A stretch of 8,558 nucleotides of DNA, from positions 6,720-15,277 of the forward strand of contig NYTZ01000064.1 in NCBI GenBank assembly GCA_002683735.1, in the 5' to 3' direction. Positions within the stretch are counted from its first letter, which is position 1; the number at the start of each line of letters is the position of its first letter. The position numbers and the translations under genes were made by a program. This DNA comes from Flavobacteriales bacterium. GTDB taxonomy: Bacteria; Bacteroidota; Bacteroidia; Flavobacteriales; UA16. The notes under the pieces were generated by a model that saw nothing but the letters and a program-made list of their open reading frames with translations, was not told the origin of the DNA and searched no databases. Below, one piece after another: positions 6,321 to 8,558 of this stretch.

Positions 6321-7340
6321 TCAAATCGGGAGCACGTTGACCTCCAGCTCGAGGTCCACGCCGAACTTCTCCCGGACGTCCGCTTGGATGTCCCGTGCGA
6401 GTTTCAACACCTCTGCACCAGTAGCACCACCTTGGTGGACGAGGACCAGCGCCTGACGGTCGTGGACCCCGTGGGTTCCCCGCGTGTGGCCTTTCCATCC
6501 GCCCCGGTCGATCAGCCATCCCGCCGCCACCTTCACGCCTCCGGGCGCCGGGTAGTTGGGCACATCAGGGTATGCAGCCTGCAACGCGGAAAAGGCTGCC
6601 AGATTCAGCACAGGGTTCTTGAAGAAGCTGCCGGCATTGCCAATCTCCGCCGGGTCCGGGAGCTTGCTCTGGCGAATGCGGATGACCGCGGCCGAGACGT
6701 CCAGGGGCGTAGGGTCTTGGATCCCCATGGCCTCGAGCTCACTTCGGATGGCGCCGTACTCGAGACGCAAATCGGGCTTTCGCGAGAGCCGATAGGTGAC
6801 ATGGGTGATCACGTAAGCTCCCTTGAGTGCGCGTTTGAAAACGCTTTCGCGGTATCCGAATTCGCATTCGGCGTGGCCAAACGTCCGGGCTTCACCCGTG
6901 TCGGTGGCGATGGCTTCGAGCGAATGGAACCGCGCTTCCACCTCAATGCCATAGGCCCCAATGTTCTGCATCGGACTCGCCCCAACACTGCCGGGAATCA
7001 AGCTCAAATTTTCCAATCCGTACCATCCCCTGGCCAAGCTGTCCTTCACGAATCCGTGCCAAGACACCCCCGCTCCCACGCGAACCCAAACGTCATCACC
7101 GTCCTCCCGCACGAGGTCCATGCCCGCGATGCGGTTGTGCAAGACCATGCCCGGCACGTCACCGGTCAGCAGGACATTGCTGCCCCCCCCGAGGATGGTC
7201 AGGGGAAGGCCCTTCTCGCCTGCCGCGGTCAAAGCCATGCGGATGTCCTCCACGGAAGTACAGGCCGCCAACCGCTCCGCGCGGGCGGGCAGGCCGAAGG
7301 TGGTCAGGGGGGCGAGATCTGCTTCGCGTTGGACAGCCAT
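6321..7340 (-). CDS. murB: UDP-N-acetylmuramate dehydrogenase (UDP-N-acetylenolpyruvoylglucosamine reductase)
   Basis: MurB reduces UDP-GlcNAc-enolpyruvate to UDP-MurNAc with NADPH and bound FAD, the second committed step of cytoplasmic peptidoglycan precursor synthesis. At 339 residues the length fits the type I (E. coli-like) enzyme. Visible motifs are NTFGL-like TTFGLPA (13-19), the FAD-binding LGGGSNVLL (50-58), LENLSLIPGSVGASPMQNIG (109-128), GYRESVFK (162-169, Tyr163/Arg164 being the type I substrate-site pair), GNAGSFFKNP with the proton-donating Ser238 (234-243), and a C-terminal Glu in LELEV (about 333). All expected catalytic residues are present, so it should be active. The start MAVQREADLAPLTTFGL agrees with the usual short N-terminus. 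It lies 27 bases downstream of an 87-residue gene on the same strand, so the two are probably cotranscribed. It converges with the PorP/SprF gene with no intervening base, and no mur or cell-division gene is adjacent. Confidence 0.97.
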   Translation of the reverse strand: MAVQREADLAPLTTFGLPARAERLAACTSVEDIRMALTAAGEKGLPLTILGGGSNVLLTGDVPGMVLHNRIAGMDLVREDGDDVWVRVGAGVSWHGFVKDSLARGWYGLENLSLIPGSVGASPMQNIGAYGIEVEARFHSLEAIATDTGEARTFGHAECEFGYRESVFKRALKGAYVITHVTYRLSRKPDLRLEYGAIRSELEAMGIQDPTPLDVSAAVIRIRQSKLPDPAEIGNAGSFFKNPVLNLAAFSALQAAYPDVPNYPAPGGVKVAAGWLIDRGGWKGHTRGTHGVHDRQALVLVHQGGATGAEVLKLARDIQADVREKFGVDLELEVNVLPI

Positions 7341-7367
7341 GTCACCAAAGGAACGCCCGAGAACCCT

Positions 7368-7631
7368 TCATCCGATGCGCGGGGTCGACGCCATGTCCAC
7401 GCGACGCCGCTCATATTCATCGGCATCCAGTTCCAACAAGTGTCCCGCGGTGGCCCCCTCGATCAAATCCGCGATGCGCAACCGGTCCGGATGGGTGGTC
7501 GCCACGAGTTCATGGACGGCGTGACGGCTGCCGATCCGCTGATGCTCCACCAGACGGTCCGGCGCTTCCAGTGCGTAGAGCGCGCTGCCATCCGGCATGC
7601 TGAACCACCGGGGTTGGAAGACTGTGGACAT
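7368..7631 (-). CDS. Hypothetical 87-residue protein upstream of murB
   Basis: I do not recognise this protein. It is 87 residues, without signal peptide, membrane helix or cysteine. It begins MSTVFQPRWFSMPDGSALYALEAP. The middle is rich in His and Arg (LVEHQRIGSRHAVHELVATTHPDRLRI in overlapping blocks), and the end is a charged helix-like stretch (LLELDADEYERRRVDMA). It looks soluble, cytoplasmic and mixed alpha/beta. Support for a real gene: the third codon positions are strongly G/C, as in its neighbours; it fills the space between murB and the divergent thioredoxin gene; it sits 27 bases upstream of murB in the same direction; and a promoter-like TAATTTTC lies four bases before its ATG. 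An alternative in-frame ATG is at codon 12. The overlapping minus-strand frame at 7463-7651 is Cys/Ser/Arg-rich and less convincing. No function is proposed. Confidence 0.7.
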   Translation of the reverse strand: MSTVFQPRWFSMPDGSALYALEAPDRLVEHQRIGSRHAVHELVATTHPDRLRIADLIEGATAGHLLELDADEYERRRVDMASTPRIG

Positions 7632-7635
7632 GGGC

Positions 7636-7643
7636 GAAAATTA
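7636..7643 (-). promoter_or_regulatory. Candidate -7 promoter element for the 87-residue gene and murB
   Basis: Read on the minus strand, TAATTTTC (fits TAnnTTTG except the last base) ends four bases before the ATG at 7631. No TTG -33 element is seen at the expected distance. It lies in the 49-base divergent gap 7632-7680. No comparable element was found in that gap for the plus-strand thioredoxin gene, whose upstream bases (ACTTCACTTC before ATG) also lack a Shine-Dalgarno sequence. If this is the promoter, the message would start at or very near the start codon. Confidence 0.35.
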
Positions 7644-7680
7644 ACCGACACACGCGACCGGTTTTTCGGAACTTCACTTC

Positions 7681-8226
7681 ATGCGTCTGCTCTGTTCCCG
7701 GCCAGCCCTGCTGGCCCTACTCATGTCCCTGCTGCTCATCTCTTGCGGGACACACGGCCAACAGGAAGACCGCGGCTACCGAGTCCAGGTGGGCGATCCA
7801 GTTCCATCATTTGAATTGACTGACCTCGAAGGCCGCACATGGTCCAACGTGGAGCTCAAAGGCGCGGTCTACATCCTGCAGTTCACCGCATCGTGGTGCA
7901 GCGTCTGCCGCAAGGAAATGCCCCATTTGGAGGAGCGTGTATGGCAACGGTTCCAAGGGGACGGACTCCAACTGCTGGGCGTGGACCTCGATGAACCGGC
8001 CAAGAAGGTGCAAGGACTCGTGGAGGCCACCGGAGTGACCTATCCGGTCTGCCTCGATCCGGGCGGCACCCTGTTCGCCAACATCACCGTTCCCAAGGCC
8101 GGGGTGACCCGCAACGTAGTCGTCGATCGGAAAGGAAACATCGCCTTCCTGACCCGGTTGTTCGATGAAGCGGAATTCGAAGCCATGATTGCCGCCGTGG
8201 ACACCCTCCTGAACGCCAAGCCATGA
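7681..8226 (+). CDS. TlpA/AhpC-TSA-type thioredoxin-fold lipoprotein (thiol-disulfide oxidoreductase)
   Basis: A 181-residue predicted lipoprotein. The hydrophobic signal (ALLALLMSLLLI) leads to a lipobox LISC with the lipidated Cys at residue 22. A redoxin domain follows: VGDPVPSFELTDLEGRTW (37-54), the strand YILQFTASWC, and the active-site pair Cys73/Cys76 in W-C-S-V-C, followed by RKEMPHLEE. Family members reduce or exchange disulfides in the cell envelope. The usual Thr-cis-Pro before the next strand (PTTFLID in TlpA) is absent: the equivalent segment reads GVTRNVVVDRKG (141-152), with an Arg as in peroxiredoxins. FLTRLFDEAEF follows, and the last helix ends at residue 178. I recall a Bacteroidota subgroup with this GVTRN form, so it may be a distinct clade and not a defect. 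Residues after Cys22 (GTHGQQED) do not settle which membrane it sits in. The stop overlaps the TPR gene as ATGA, so the two genes are probably coupled. Confidence 0.92.
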   Translation: MRLLCSRPALLALLMSLLLISCGTHGQQEDRGYRVQVGDPVPSFELTDLEGRTWSNVELKGAVYILQFTASWCSVCRKEMPHLEERVWQRFQGDGLQLLGVDLDEPAKKVQGLVEATGVTYPVCLDPGGTLFANITVPKAGVTRNVVVDRKGNIAFLTRLFDEAEFEAMIAAVDTLLNAKP

Positions 8227-8558
8227 ATCCGACTGACCTCCGCCACACCGCTGAAGCCTACTACCAGGCCGGAGATTGGGCCCCTGCCTTGGCCGCTTTT
8301 GACGCCCTTCTCGAAGGGGGTATGCGCGACGGCAACCTGTTGCACGACAGGGCGGTTTGCGTCTTCCAACTTGGGCGCAAGAAAGAAGCCCTAGACCAGC
8401 TCGATGAAGCCGTGGCCCTGGAGCCGGACAACCCCTACCGCTATTCCTCACGTGCGTGGATCCGGGCGGCACTCAAGGACGTGGACGGGGCCATCGCTGA
8501 CTACCGAAAGGCGTTGGAAATCGACCCCGAGGATGCCATCACCCTCAACAACCTCGGC
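8223..8558 (+). CDS. Tetratricopeptide-repeat (TPR) protein, N-terminal part
   Basis: The first 112 residues are in the window; the frame stays open past the end. The ATG overlaps the stop of the thioredoxin gene (ATGA), which fixes the start and suggests translational coupling. At least three TPR units are visible: residues about 6-33 (AEAYYQAGDWAPALAAFDAL), 40-68 (HDRAVCVFQLGRKKEALDQL and following DEAVALEPDNP), and 73-102 (SRAWIRAALKDVDGAIADYR then KALEIDPEDA), with a fourth beginning at TLNNLG. The W/Y-G/A-F-A-P pattern and the 34-residue period are clear in units two and three. There is no signal peptide, so the N-terminal part is probably cytoplasmic, unless a later transmembrane segment lies beyond the window. 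TPRs are protein-interaction scaffolds, and the specific role cannot be told from this part. Sharing an operon with an envelope thioredoxin suggests, but does not show, a linked function. Confidence 0.9.
   Translation, partial: MNPTDLRHTAEAYYQAGDWAPALAAFDALLEGGMRDGNLLHDRAVCVFQLGRKKEALDQLDEAVALEPDNPYRYSSRAWIRAALKDVDGAIADYRKALEIDPEDAITLNNLG

Noticed and set aside
7463..7651. A 62-codon minus-strand frame overlapping the 87-residue gene
   Set aside because: Its product is rich in Ser, Arg and Cys, as out-of-frame translations here tend to be. The overlapping 87-residue frame has better codon use, promoter spacing and fit to murB.
7660..7670. CCG-GTTTTT-CGG small inverted repeat in the divergent gap
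   Set aside because: A three-base stem is too short to support a terminator or operator call.
6384..7814. A 476-codon plus-strand open frame opposite murB that runs into the thioredoxin gene
   Set aside because: It is in register with murB and open for the same codon-bias reason. It crosses two real genes and a promoter gap, and its product is low-complexity Arg/Gly/His.

Overview
The window looks like chromosomal DNA from a GC-rich member of the Bacteroidota, most likely near the Flavobacteriales. Three things point there: a surface protein ending in the 'gliding motility-associated C-terminal domain' used by the type IX secretion system (T9SS), a PorP/SprF-family outer-membrane protein directly behind it, and start codons without clear Shine-Dalgarno sequences. 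GC-rich codon use, with very few TTA, CTA or TCA codons, is unusual for that group and explains the many long but spurious antisense open frames.

Layout. Positions 2-211 hold the C-terminal end of a multi-pass membrane protein, tentatively an Nramp-type metal transporter. A 146-base gap (212-357) carries a candidate promoter and a GC-rich hairpin. Positions 358-5280 encode a 1640-residue secreted adhesin-like protein: signal peptide, about 16 PKD-like modules and a type B T9SS C-terminal domain. It overlaps by an ATGA the PorP/SprF-family gene (5277-6320), so the two read as one translationally coupled export unit. The PorP/SprF gene meets murB (7340-6321, minus strand) stop to stop with no base between them. 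Upstream of murB in the same direction lies an unrecognised 87-residue gene (7631-7368), probably in one transcript with it. A 49-base divergent gap follows. Then a plus-strand pair begins: a lipoprotein thioredoxin of the TlpA/AhpC-TSA type (7681-8226) and, overlapping it by ATGA, a tetratricopeptide-repeat protein (8223 to the window end).

How the genes relate. The adhesin and the PorP/SprF protein very probably act together: the adhesin is carried to the inner membrane by its signal peptide, crosses the outer membrane through the T9SS, and its type B C-terminal domain is handled with a partner from the PorP/SprF family. murB is a peptidoglycan housekeeping gene with no evident functional tie to its neighbours. 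The thioredoxin and TPR genes form a separate operon.

No RNA gene, mobile element, CRISPR array or phage gene was seen. There is no gene-free stretch longer than 300 bases. The most unusual signals are an adhesin stretch of about 1100 residues without lysine, a two-cysteines-per-module pattern with a reciprocal break at modules 14 and 15, and an identical TAATTTTC-N4-ATG arrangement in both intergenic regions.
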